Source: Planctomycetaceae bacterium (GTDB lineage: Bacteria > Planctomycetota > Planctomycetia > Pirellulales > Pirellulaceae). Taken from it: a stretch of DNA of 64,000 nt. The stretch lies in the NCBI GenBank assembly GCA_020638995.1, contig JACKHM010000002.1, positions 1,798,001 to 1,862,000 on the forward strand, given 5' to 3'. A program made the translations under genes and the position numbers. The notes under the pieces are model-generated. The model ran no database searches, was not told the origin of the DNA, and worked only from the letters and a program-made list of their open reading frames with translations. Position 1 is the stretch's first letter, and every line of letters begins with the position of its first letter. Shown one piece after another: positions 9,067-17,936 of the stretch.

Positions 9067-10525
9067 CAATACTGTTCGGCACGAGAGTTGTTGGCAAAGT
9101 CTGTGAGGCAGCGGGTGTCGTGGGGGGGATGCTACGTCGTGGTGGTGGTGAAACGGTTGGCCGACGTAGCTGGCGAAAGGCGATCTCTGCGCAGCGTGAA
9201 GCGACGCAGAGATGTAGGCCAACACTTCTCTACGCGGCTTGAGGCTTCAGCTTTTCGATGTGCTGCATCAGCTCGTCCTCGTCGGCCAACCCCGTGAAGT
9301 AGAAACAGATCATCTCGTACGTGCGAAGTGTCGGCTTCTTGCCGGTCCACAACGCGATCAACATGCAGGCAATGATCGCACAATAGGTTTGAATCTCGAT
9401 GCCGTTCTGATCGTGACTGAGCAAATGTCGACAACCCAGGATGTGCTTGAAGAAGCGAAAGAAAATCTCCACCGCCCAGCGATAAGAAAATAACAAACCG
9501 ATGATGTCTGCCGGCACATCCAGTAAGTTGGTCGCGATACGCAGGATGCCGTCGCTATCCACGCCGCTCGATCCACCGCGATACTTGCCTCGGCTGGTGT
9601 GCGGATTAATGCGAATGCAGATGACTCGCACCCTGTGATCCAATCCTGAGCCTTTGGAAAACTCCACGATCTCGTCGCTGATGATCTCATCCAGCTCTGC
9701 CTCTTCGTTGCGGTACTTTTCTTCGACTGCGGTCCACACGCTGTTGTCGCGCAAGCGGCAAACGTAGCTGCTTTTGGCCGTGACGATCTGATTGAAGAGC
9801 GTGAACTTCGCGTAGCCGCGATCGGTGACATACAGTCGATCCGATTCAATGGCAGTTGCGAGCATCGCCCGCTCATCGTGCTGACCGCCGCCGTTGGGAG
9901 TTACATCAATGCGAGTCGGAACACCACGCAAGAGTTCAAAGTGCGTATGCAGCCGCCACTTCACCATGCCGTTGCCGTCGGTGGCTTTCCGCCACGAGGC
10001 TTCCATGATCTTCGGCAACGCGGCGATCAACGAACCATCGACCAGCGTGATCGTCTGCTGGATGTCGCGAAGTCGTTTGTCCTGTGCGAGCGGTTGGAGT
10101 TGGTCGCCCAATTCGGCGATGATTTCCTTGAGTCGATCGGCGTCGAAGACCGACGTTGCTTCCGACAGCGAGCCGAGCGCAGCACGCTTGCAACCCAATT
10201 TCTTCTGCACCTTCTTCAACTCACTGGCTTGTTGGACGCCACGCAGTGACGTGACGATGGGATTGAACAGGTAGAGCAGCAGGAGCATGCAGTACTGATC
10301 GTAGTGCAGTTCACGATTGCCAGCGCGGTCCCGCTCGCAACCGTCATTGTGTAAGCGTTCCAGGAGTGGCGCGAGCTGATCGAAATACTTCAAGCCCGTG
10401 ATATCCCGCTCGTTGATCTTCGGCTTACCAGTCGTCATGCTCCCAAAGATGACAACTTTGGCCGTCGCTAGCTAGCCCAATTCCAAGAATATTCCGGTTG
10501 GCAAATCTCGTGCCGAACAGTATTG
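9067..10525 (-). mobile_element. IS4-family insertion sequence with 9-bp target duplication
   Basis: The 1459-bp element is bounded by near-perfect inverted repeats beginning CAATACTGTTCGGCACGAGA at 9067 and its complement ending at 10525. It is flanked by a perfect direct repeat GGCCTGTCG (9058-9066 and 10526-10534). It carries one transposase gene on the minus strand and appears intact. It is inserted within the end of an older IS256-like element. Confidence 0.93.
9230..10438 (-). CDS. IS4-family DDE transposase
   Basis: The 402-residue transposase has the expected catalytic landmarks: first Asp in TLVDGSLIAAL, second Asp in LYVTDRGYAKF, and the Y-R-E-K signature in YRWAVEIFFRFFK with spacing R(3)E(6)K, including the catalytic Glu. 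Length and layout match complete IS4-family enzymes. It lies wholly inside intact terminal repeats with a fresh target duplication, so it is probably active or only recently silenced. Start MTTGKPKINERD at 10438. Confidence 0.93.
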   Translation of the reverse strand: MTTGKPKINERDITGLKYFDQLAPLLERLHNDGCERDRAGNRELHYDQYCMLLLLYLFNPIVTSLRGVQQASELKKVQKKLGCKRAALGSLSEATSVFDADRLKEIIAELGDQLQPLAQDKRLRDIQQTITLVDGSLIAALPKIMEASWRKATDGNGMVKWRLHTHFELLRGVPTRIDVTPNGGGQHDERAMLATAIESDRLYVTDRGYAKFTLFNQIVTAKSSYVCRLRDNSVWTAVEEKYRNEEAELDEIISDEIVEFSKGSGLDHRVRVICIRINPHTSRGKYRGGSSGVDSDGILRIATNLLDVPADIIGLLFSYRWAVEIFFRFFKHILGCRHLLSHDQNGIEIQTYCAIIACMLIALWTGKKPTLRTYEMICFYFTGLADEDELMQHIEKLKPQAA

Positions 10526-10980
10526 GGCCTGTCGGATTTTTTGTGTCAGCCGGATGTTTGGGTGGTTAGGTGAGTTCCTTGGGCATCCGGTTGGCGAACA
10601 TGATCGCGAAGTGGTTTAACGCTTCTTTCCATTTCGGGATCGGCATCGTCCATTTCTTCGACGCTTCGTGGATCGCCATGTAAATCAACTTCAACGCCGA
10701 ATCGCGATTCGGGTACTGTTTGCGGTTACGCGTGAACTTGCGGATCACACTGTTGACCGATTCGATCACGTTCGTCGTGTACGTCGCGCGGCGGATCGCG
10801 GCGGGCAGTTCGAACATCGTCACGATCTGCGGCCACTTCAATCGCCAATGCTTCAGCCTTCTTTGTCAACGTCGCATCCATGCGTTAGTCTCCATAAAAT
10901 AGGAAAGTTAGGGGGATACATGATTTCCCCGACTGACACAAGATTTCTTACAGGGCCGAAATTTGACGCAGGAACACTAC
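10526..10980 (-). mobile_element. Internally deleted IS256-like element
   Basis: Two inverted ends remain: CCTGTCGGATTTTTTGTGTC near 10529 and CCTGTAAGAAATCTTGTGTC on the minus strand near 10957, both continuing outward to an AAATTT motif. Between them only the first ~15 codons and the last ~90 codons of the transposase survive, joined by a deletion. Part of the left end (9048-9066) is separated by the IS4 insertion. The element cuts the group II intron reverse transcriptase on its right and the IS1634-like gene on its left. Confidence 0.75.
10566..10882 (-). pseudogene. IS256-like transposase with large internal deletion
   Basis: The start MDATLTKKAEALAIEVA at 10882 is followed in another frame by the C-terminal 90 residues (TYTTNVIESVNSVIRKFTR, then DSALKLIYMAI and WKEALNHFAIMF) typical of IS256-family enzymes. 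The catalytic DDE core is absent. The product cannot transpose, although the remaining ends might still be moved by a related enzyme. Confidence 0.85.
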
Positions 10981-11781
10981 GAATTGGCCGTTCAGGACTT
11001 GAGCGATCGCTTGCTGAATCACGCGGTCGAGGACCGATGGAATTCCGAGCTTTCTGGTGCCGCCGGTGGACTTGGGAATCTCCGTTCGTCGCACCGGCAT
11101 CGGTTGGTATCTGCCACTACGTAAGGCCGAGCGGATTCCGTCCCAGTGTTGGCGAGCGAAGTCCAGGAACTCATCGACGGTCATGCCATCGACTCCCGGT
11201 GCTCCGTGATTCGCCTTCACTCGCTCAGACGCACGCGTCATGTTGCGGCGGCACAGAATCAACTCCATCAGATCTTCATGCGGTTCGGGTTCATCCACTC
11301 GTCGCCGAGCATCGACTGGGCCAGACGGCTTCTGCGTCGAAGTCGAGAGCGCGTGGGGTCCTCGCCGCCCTTCCTGTTCGAGCCTTCCCGAGTTGTCTTC
11401 TTCGGAAGCATGCACTTCGTTGGACAACGCGTCGGTACTATGCTCTCTGCTGACTCCTGTCCCATCACCGGCGATGTTGCCATCGTCGGCGCTTTCCCTC
11501 GCCGAGTAAGACGCAGGCCCAGCGGGAATCGCTGGCGTGTCGATGCACTTCGAGGAACGCTCCGTGGGACAGGTCTCCCCGGATAAGAACGTGAACTGTA
11601 GCTGCACAACCGCGTCATTTACCGTACGGCTTGAATCTAGGGCTTCGACATGTTGTGCTGCCTCACCCAGCCGCTCGGCCTTGTATGACGTTTCTGTTCG
11701 TCGGCTCACAGCGTTGCCTCCAGCTTCCTCCAGACGGTCAGTCACCCTTCCGCCCTTGCTCTTGGCTAGTATTTCCATCAC
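10948..11781 (-). pseudogene. ltrA: Group II intron reverse transcriptase, N-terminal part
   Basis: Residues ~170-265 match the start of a group II intron-encoded protein: RRNMTRASERVKANHGAPGV, DGMTVDEFLDF, then RRTEIPKSTGGTRKLGIPSV and LDRVIQQAIAQVL. This is the RT-0 to RT-1 region. The frame ends at the IS256-like element, before the YADD catalytic motif. The first ~160 residues are low in family features and the true start is uncertain. Intron RNA sequence upstream (to 11868) confirms the intron origin. Confidence 0.85.
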
Positions 11782-11868
11782 CGCTTGTCATAAAATGACC
11801 TTCCAGTAATGAGATTCACATACAGAGGACTTTCACCTCACAAGTTCACGCCCATGCCGGGCGTACAC
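10960..11868 (-). mobile_element. Group II intron, 5' part (domain I and RT start)
   Basis: The 5' splice end is read on the minus strand from 11868 as GTGTACGCCCGGCATGGGCG, followed by GTGAGGTGAAAGTCCTC, which are typical of domain I of bacterial group II introns. The 3' half is lost to the IS256-like insertion. No catalytic domain V remains, so it cannot splice. Confidence 0.75.
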
Positions 11869-11968
11869 AAACGGTTGAACGTGAGCGGCGGTCCACGTCC
11901 AACTTAACGCAACGGTGTCTGGCCGCCGCCACGTTAACCTGAACGTTCGCAAGGTTCCCTCACTCCAA

Positions 11969-12991
11969 ATGCTCTCGACCATCGTCTTTGCCGCCATCTT
12001 CGTTGGCCTGCTACTCGCATCGGTCGTGCTTTGGGCGTTATTCCTTCGGCTCGGACTGCGTTGGGCGAAAGTGCCAGATGTGACCACGCGGCGTGTCGTC
12101 GCCGCGACCGCGATTGTGATCGTCCTGCAGGTCGCGATTAATCTTGGTTTTCTCTTTATCTCACCGTCCTCTGATGCTCAAACGATCGTTCTCGGACTTG
12201 TGGAACTCGTTGTGGCCGTCGTCGTTCCTTGCGCCGTGATTAGCGCTGTGTTCAAGGCTCGGTTCCTTCGAGCACTTCAGGCGTGGCTTCCAACCTTACT
12301 GGCACCTGTCACGACGCTTGCCTTTGCTTTGCTCGTGCTGCGTCCTTTTCTCTACGAAGCGTTCGTGGTCCCAACGAACGCAATGGCTCCCACGTTGGTT
12401 GGACGACACTGGAAAGGAACCTGCCCGGAATGTGGCAAGCCAAATTATTGCTCAGCCAGAGACGAACAATATGGCACCGCCGATCCACCGCTTATGATCT
12501 GTGAAAACTTTCACGTCACAAAAGCATCGGAAATCGACAAGAAGATTCATGCTGGCGACCGCTTTATGGTCGCAAAGTTCCTCACGCCGCGAAGATGGGA
12601 TCTGGTTGTCTTTCAGTATCCCGAAGAGCCCGCAACACTGTACGTCAAGCGTCTGGTCGGTTTGCCCGGCGAAAAGGTCCACATACAAGATGGTTCGGTA
12701 TGGGTCGATGGCGTAAGTCAAACGCCACCCGATTCAATAAAAGGCATTGAGTACTTATCAGAACTTCCCGATTGGTTTGGCCCAGACTTGTGGGGTTCGG
12801 ATAATCGCCCCGCGTTGCTCGGCAATGATGAATACTTTGTGCTTGGCGATTTCTCCGCGCAATCAAAGGATTCACGATTGTGGGAACAAGGTGCTCCCGG
12901 CCACAATCCCTTCGCGGTTCCTGAAACGCACATGAAGGGTGTCGTCACTCACACTTACTGGCCGCCTCATCGTTGGCGCATCCATCGTTGA
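11969..12991 (+). CDS. lepB: Signal peptidase I-like membrane protein lacking the catalytic Ser
   Basis: The 340-residue protein has four or so N-terminal membrane helices (IVFAAIFVGLLLASVVLWAL, then VVAATAIVIVLQVAINLGFL and two more). The S26 fold follows: box B reads VPTNAMAPTL, the Lys box PATLYVKRLVGLPGE and box E EYFVLGDFSAQSKDSR are well kept. In signal peptidase I the residue just before the box-B Met is the nucleophilic Ser, but here it is Ala. A Cys-rich insertion (CPECGKPNYC) follows box B and may bind zinc. The start at 11969 is chosen near the membrane helix; 11915 is an alternative. It sits between two group II intron remnants. It may be an inactive homologue or use an altered mechanism. 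Confidence 0.8.
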   Translation: MLSTIVFAAIFVGLLLASVVLWALFLRLGLRWAKVPDVTTRRVVAATAIVIVLQVAINLGFLFISPSSDAQTIVLGLVELVVAVVVPCAVISAVFKARFLRALQAWLPTLLAPVTTLAFALLVLRPFLYEAFVVPTNAMAPTLVGRHWKGTCPECGKPNYCSARDEQYGTADPPLMICENFHVTKASEIDKKIHAGDRFMVAKFLTPRRWDLVVFQYPEEPATLYVKRLVGLPGEKVHIQDGSVWVDGVSQTPPDSIKGIEYLSELPDWFGPDLWGSDNRPALLGNDEYFVLGDFSAQSKDSRLWEQGAPGHNPFAVPETHMKGVVTHTYWPPHRWRIHR

Positions 12992-13021
12992 AATCGGCCG
13001 CAAACCCTAAAAAGCGAAATA

Positions 13022-13510
13022 ATCGGGTAGCCGGGAGTGTTTAGCTCCCGGCCCCCACACCACACCGGCGTGCGGGTCCGCACCGGGCGGTTCAGGCGGT
13101 GACTAACGCGGAAGACGGTGCTCAGATGCTTTGCCTTCCGGATAGTGAATGTTGACCCAAAGTTCCTTCAGCGAGGTGACGCCTTACTCGGCAAGCCAGG
13201 CATTCGTCATCCCTGTGTGAGTGCTGAGCGTGCGGGAGAGTCGCCAGTAACCTTTGCGGCTGAGCCCGGCGAGAATGGCTGACCGCTTGTCCGTTCCCAA
13301 CTTCAGCAGTTGGCGAATACGGTTTCGCGCGTCCTCGTGGAAAACGCGCCACCACATCTTCCAGTAACACGACCGCACACGGCGACGAAGCCATTCGTCC
13401 AGTTTCGGCAAGATGGTGTAGTATTCGGACAAGCCGAAGTATCCCATCCAACCTCGGATGTACTGCGACAGCTTCGCCAGGCGAACCTCCATCGACACGC
13501 CCCAGCCGCG
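13022..13510 (-). mobile_element. Group II intron, 3' part
   Basis: On the minus strand the piece runs from maturase codons through domain V/VI-like sequence (AACCGCCCGGTGCGG paired with CCGCACGCCGG, then a GGGAGC/GCTCCC hairpin) and ends at CCCGAT, position 13022. It is only 31 bases past the signal peptidase-like stop. The 5' part is missing, so it is a second truncated copy and not the rest of the piece at 10960-11868. Confidence 0.75.
13184..13510 (-). pseudogene. ltrA: Group II intron maturase C-terminal fragment
   Basis: The residues SQYIRGWMGYFGLSEYYTIL, DEWLRRRVRSCYWKMWW and GYWRLSRTLSTHTGMTNAWL match the C-terminal end of group II intron proteins. A TAA then interrupts the usual tail, which is still readable beyond it (GVTSLKELWVNIHYPEG). 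The N-terminal reverse transcriptase is missing. It is non-functional. Confidence 0.85.
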
Positions 13511-14024
13511 CACCATGTAGATAAGAGCCAATGCCACGCAGCGTCATCGCGTCGAGGATCATCGGCGGTTGTGGGTCTGGAATCATAAGGTTTGGTCCTC
13601 ACGTACCGGCTTCACATCAACGCACATGAAATCGCGACTCGCGTCGAATCAGCCCTCCGCCGCGTGTGTGTGATTCCCGCCATCATAGCCGCGCTGGGAA
13701 GCGCCCCGCCACAATTGCGGGGCTGCAACCAATGCAACTGACTCACAATGAAATCCAAACGTCGCTCGGGACTCAGGCGAACAGCCGAGTTTCGTTGCCC
13801 CAAGGAGTTACAGCTTGGCGAGGTTTTCTCGTGTCAACAGCCAAGACGGCGATCCAAAGTCGTTAGTTGCCGCGTCCCCGTCTGACAGCTACATTGACGT
13901 CCTTCGGGTGTTCCGAGCGATAGCTACGCTTGGAACTGAAAACGAACCTGGGGGCGTTCGCCTATTCTGCATCTACCCTGCGGAGCGACCCTTGGCTCGT
14001 CCCGAATGTATGCAGGTGGCAGAC
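13511..14024. other. Junction and upstream region of hsdR, no gene seen
   Basis: Between the maturase fragment and hsdR there are open frames on both strands but none with recognisable protein features. An in-frame extension of hsdR back to 13815 exists but looks non-coding. The hsdR promoter should lie here. Confidence 0.5.
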
Positions 14025-16703
14025 ATGGAATCGGAAGCACAAACGCGAAAGCGACGCATCGACGGCAGCCTTGAACAAGCTGGCTGGACGATCGTTCCGT
14101 TTTCAGAAGGTCTCAACTTGGCCGAGTTGCGCCATCATGCTGTCGAGGAATTGCCGACAGACAGCGGACCAGCCGACTATGCCTTAGTCGCAGAAGGCCA
14201 ACTACTGGGAATCGTTGAGGCGAAAAAACTCACCCTCGGTCCGCGCGCCGCGCTGACTCAGGCCGAACGCTATTCACGAGGCGCGGCGGCCAGTTCGTTG
14301 AACTTCCACGGTTACCGTGTTCCGTTTCTGTACTCGACGAATGGCGAAGTTATCTATTTTCACGACGTTCGTGATCCACTGGCAACATCGCGAAAGCTCG
14401 CCGAGTTCCACACGCCCAGCGCACTGCGGGAGATGCTCGGCCGGAATATGTCGCAGGCTGCCGAGACGCTTACCAGCTTGTCGAATGACCACCCGCTCCT
14501 CCGCGATTACCAGACGGCCGCCAACGCCGCGACAGAGCAAGCCATTGCCGATCACAAGCGCCAAATGCTCATCGCGATGGCCACCGGCACCGGCAAGACC
14601 TACACGCTGGTCAACCAGTGCTATCGACTGCTGAAGTCGCAAGTGGCGCGGCGGATTCTGTTTCTCGTCGATCGTCGCTCTTTGGCCGCTCAAGCCGTGC
14701 GCGCCTTCTCGGTCTTTGAGCCGGAGCCAAACCTGAAGTTCGACAAGCTCTACGAGGTCTACAGTAACAAGTTCCAGAAGGAAGACTTCGGCGACGAGGA
14801 TGCCTTCGATGCGAAAATGATGCCTCGCGATTATCTGCTCGATCCGCAACCCAAGCACGTCTTCGTCTACGTTTGCACAATTCAACGGATGGCAATCAAT
14901 CTGCTCGGACGGCAAGCAGTGTTCTCCGAAGAAGGCAATGACATCGACGAAGACGCGGAAGAAATGCGGCTCCCGATACACGCCTTCGACATCATCGTGG
15001 CCGACGAATGTCATCGCGGCTACACGACCGCCGAGCAATCCGTGTGGCGCACGGTGCTCGACCACTTCGATGCCATCAAGATCGGGCTGACCGCGACGCC
15101 GGCTGCACACACGAAAGCATACTTTCACGACGTTGTGTTCCGGTACACCTACGAGCAAGCCGTCCGTGAAGGGCATCTGGTCGATTGGGACTTGGTGAAG
15201 ATCAAGTCCGACGTGCGCATCAACGGCGTGTTTCTGAAGGAGGGGGAAACCGTCGAAGCGATCGATCCGGTTTCCGGGGCGGAGAAGCTCGACGTTCTCG
15301 AAGACGAACGCTCGTTTGAATCGACCGACGTGGAACGGAAAGTCACGTCGCCGGACTCCAACCGCAAGATACTGCTCGAACTGAAAAAGTACGCTGACGA
15401 GCACGAGGAGCGTTACGGGCGTTTCCCGAAGACGTTAATCTTCGCAGCCAACGACTTGCCCCATACTTCGCACGCCGACGAACTCTGCAAGTTGGCTGTC
15501 GACATCTTTGGACGCGGCGAGAGCTTCGTCCGCAAGATCACTGGGCGCGTGGATCGGCCACTGCAAGCGATTCGCGAATTCCGCAACCGGCCGAATCCCG
15601 GCATCGCCGTCACGGTCGATTTGCTCACGACCGGCGTCGACATTCCCGACCTGGAGTTCATCGTCTTTTTGCGTTCGGTCAAGTCTCGCATCCTGTTTGA
15701 GCAAATGCTTGGACGCGGCACGCGTAAAGGGGACAAGTTCCCAGACAAGTCACACTTCACGGTTTTCGATTGTTTCGACGGTACGCTGGTCGCCTTCTTC
15801 AAGAACTCGACCACAATGACCACCGAGCCCCCGGACAAGCCGGCACGGACCATTGCCGAAGTCATTGAAGACATCTGGGCCAATCGTGACCGCGACTACA
15901 ACATCCGCTGCCTCACGAAGCGACTGCAACGGATCGACAAAGAGATGGCGGCCGAAGCTCGCGATCTGTTCGCCGCACACGGCGTCCCCGACGGCGACAT
16001 GGGCAAGTTCGCTGCGCAACTTGCTGGCAAGCTGAAGAAGGACTTCACCGGCACGATGCAGCTTTTGCGCAATACCGAGTTTCAGAACTGCCTGGAAACG
16101 TACCCGCGTCGCCCGAAGACGTTCCTACGCGCCCCCGACAATGAAGACACCGTATCGTCTGAATACCTCATCCGCGACGGACGCGGGCAAGAGCACAAGC
16201 CCGAAGACTACCTCAACTTGTTCGCCCGCTTCGTGCGCGAGAACCCGGCCCACATCGAAGCCGTGCGGATTCTCCTGGACCGGCCGGCAGACTGGGGCAC
16301 CGAGGCGTTGAAGGAACTGAAACAGAAGTTGCTCGCCTCGCCCGAGCGATTCACTGTCGAGTTGCTACAGAAAGCACACCAGCTTCGCTACCAAAAGGCG
16401 CTCGTCGATATCATCTCGATGGTAAAGCACGCTGCCGCAGAACAGAGCCCGCTACTCACTGCGGAAGAGCGAGTGAACAACGCCATCGCCACCGTCTCTG
16501 TCGGAAAGGCGTTCACGCCAGAACAACAACAATGGCTTGACCGCATTCGAGCCTCGCTCGTCGAGAACTTGTCGATTGACCGCGACGACTTCGACGTCCT
16601 GCCGACACTCGAAGGAGCCGGTGGCTGGGGTAAGGCGAACAACGTCTTTGACGGAAACCTTGATGACTTGTTACGAGAAATCAACAAAGCAATTGCAGCT
16701 TAG
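14025..16703 (+). CDS. hsdR: Type I restriction enzyme, HsdR (endonuclease/translocase) subunit
   Basis: The start MESEAQTRKRRID at 14025 follows AGGTGG at a good distance; an in-frame ATG lies 15 bases upstream. The ~892-residue protein begins with the nuclease domain (GPADYALV..LLGIVEAKK, the D..ExK site). A superfamily 2 motor follows with Walker A ATGTGKTYT, DECHRG (motif II) and motif VI LGRGTRKGD. A C-terminal EcoEI-type helical region comes last. In the type I complex this subunit translocates DNA and cuts. It heads an operon with hsdM and hsdS, but an unrelated secreted protein gene lies between hsdR and hsdM. The frame is intact. Since hsdS is broken, HsdR probably lacks a specificity partner. 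Confidence 0.94.
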   Translation: MESEAQTRKRRIDGSLEQAGWTIVPFSEGLNLAELRHHAVEELPTDSGPADYALVAEGQLLGIVEAKKLTLGPRAALTQAERYSRGAAASSLNFHGYRVPFLYSTNGEVIYFHDVRDPLATSRKLAEFHTPSALREMLGRNMSQAAETLTSLSNDHPLLRDYQTAANAATEQAIADHKRQMLIAMATGTGKTYTLVNQCYRLLKSQVARRILFLVDRRSLAAQAVRAFSVFEPEPNLKFDKLYEVYSNKFQKEDFGDEDAFDAKMMPRDYLLDPQPKHVFVYVCTIQRMAINLLGRQAVFSEEGNDIDEDAEEMRLPIHAFDIIVADECHRGYTTAEQSVWRTVLDHFDAIKIGLTATPAAHTKAYFHDVVFRYTYEQAVREGHLVDWDLVKIKSDVRINGVFLKEGETVEAIDPVSGAEKLDVLEDERSFESTDVERKVTSPDSNRKILLELKKYADEHEERYGRFPKTLIFAANDLPHTSHADELCKLAVDIFGRGESFVRKITGRVDRPLQAIREFRNRPNPGIAVTVDLLTTGVDIPDLEFIVFLRSVKSRILFEQMLGRGTRKGDKFPDKSHFTVFDCFDGTLVAFFKNSTTMTTEPPDKPARTIAEVIEDIWANRDRDYNIRCLTKRLQRIDKEMAAEARDLFAAHGVPDGDMGKFAAQLAGKLKKDFTGTMQLLRNTEFQNCLETYPRRPKTFLRAPDNEDTVSSEYLIRDGRGQEHKPEDYLNLFARFVRENPAHIEAVRILLDRPADWGTEALKELKQKLLASPERFTVELLQKAHQLRYQKALVDIISMVKHAAAEQSPLLTAEERVNNAIATVSVGKAFTPEQQQWLDRIRASLVENLSIDRDDFDVLPTLEGAGGWGKANNVFDGNLDDLLREINKAIAA

Positions 16704-16752
16704 CGTTAGACAAGTCTTTCACATTTATAGAAACTGAAAAGGCTGAGGCACC

Positions 16753-17892
16753 ATGAGAACAATCTTGATTGCGGTGATGCTTGGGACAGTTTTGCCAACT
16801 GTGGGATTTGCACAACCAAGCCAACAATGGGCACGTCAGTTCGGAACTCCTTCAAACGATGAAGCCTGGAGCGTGACCAGTGACTGCTGGGGAAATGTCT
16901 TCGTCGCCGGAGCTGTCCACGGTCAGTTGGTTCGACCGGTGGAAGGAATCACCGACTGCTATCTGTCGAAGTACGATTCAGCCGGAACTTTGCTTTGGGT
17001 TCGTCAGTGGGGAACATCTGGTGAAGATCGTGCTTGGGAGGTTGTTGTCGACCAATGCGGCACAGCTTGGGTAGTCACCGAAAATGCCGGGTGGGGAGAC
17101 CCTGAGGGTGATGCCTTTCTTACCTCGTTCACGTCGAACGGTACTCATCGTGGAACTTGGTCTGTCGGGCGAGTCACGGGGAAATTCTCCCGCACCGTCA
17201 GTCTTTCCCTCGCACCAAACTTTCGCGTCCTTGTCGCACGCAATGCTCCATCGAAAAAAGAATCGTTCATCACAGCGTTTGACATGGCGGGTTGCCAATG
17301 TTGGAGTCAGCGGTATCAGTACGACGACGAATATCGGCTGGGAGACATCACGACCGACCGTTGTGGAAACATCTATGTCGCTCTAGGCCGGAACCGACTT
17401 GGTTTTTTCGGTAATGTCTCAAGGCTCGATGGCTGTGGACGTGAAATCTGGACACGATCGTTCGGTGAGAATTCCTCTGCGTCGTCAGTCGCCGTAGATG
17501 GTCGCGGACACATTTGGGTTGGTGGAGCACATCTGTCGTCAAGCCAAGACGCAAAGATTGCTGAATATCTGCCAGATGGCACAATGCTGTGGTCGAAGAT
17601 TGCTTCGGGTAGTGGCCTCACCGAAGTTGCGAGCCTTGTCGTTGGTCACGACTGTGCTTTCTCCACCGGTTTGTTTCGTAATCAACGCGGTGACGATCAG
17701 TATGTCGCTCGATTTGATGCGAATCGCTTGGCGTGGTCCACTCAAATCGGGACACATTGCTCCAGTTCAGGAGTAATTGGCATGGATGGTGGTGGCCATC
17801 TTCTTGTCTCTGGTGTCGTGCGTGGCACACTCTCAGGACAGCAACCTGTCGGGCTGAACGACGCTTTTGTCATTCGATACGCGAGGCAGTAA
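16753..17892 (+). CDS. Secreted SBBP-type beta-propeller protein
   Basis: The 379-residue product starts with a signal peptide (ILIAVMLGTVLPTVGFAQ). It then has about seven propeller-like repeats such as GNVFVAGAVHG, YLSKYDSAGTLLWVRQWGT and GHIWVGGAHLS, the pattern of SBBP/beta-propeller repeats in exported planctomycete proteins. Pairs of Cys occur in each blade (DCWG, DQCG, DRCG). It lies 49 bases after hsdR and 44 before hsdM on the same strand, so it would be co-transcribed with the restriction genes. That is odd for an exported protein. A role in restriction is not expected; it may be a stray insertion or a linked surface function. Confidence 0.8.
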   Translation: MRTILIAVMLGTVLPTVGFAQPSQQWARQFGTPSNDEAWSVTSDCWGNVFVAGAVHGQLVRPVEGITDCYLSKYDSAGTLLWVRQWGTSGEDRAWEVVVDQCGTAWVVTENAGWGDPEGDAFLTSFTSNGTHRGTWSVGRVTGKFSRTVSLSLAPNFRVLVARNAPSKKESFITAFDMAGCQCWSQRYQYDDEYRLGDITTDRCGNIYVALGRNRLGFFGNVSRLDGCGREIWTRSFGENSSASSVAVDGRGHIWVGGAHLSSSQDAKIAEYLPDGTMLWSKIASGSGLTEVASLVVGHDCAFSTGLFRNQRGDDQYVARFDANRLAWSTQIGTHCSSSGVIGMDGGGHLLVSGVVRGTLSGQQPVGLNDAFVIRYARQ

Positions 17893-17936
17893 AGCGACGT
17901 TCCTGTCATCTCACTTCATTTGCGAAATGGATATTC

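Noticed and set aside
9058..10980. Target duplication for the IS256-like element
   Set aside because: The sequences beyond its two ends share only an AAATTT that belongs to the inverted ends themselves.
14274..15404. 376-residue minus-strand frame inside hsdR
   Set aside because: Antisense shadow of a well-conserved gene in GC-rich sequence; no domain.
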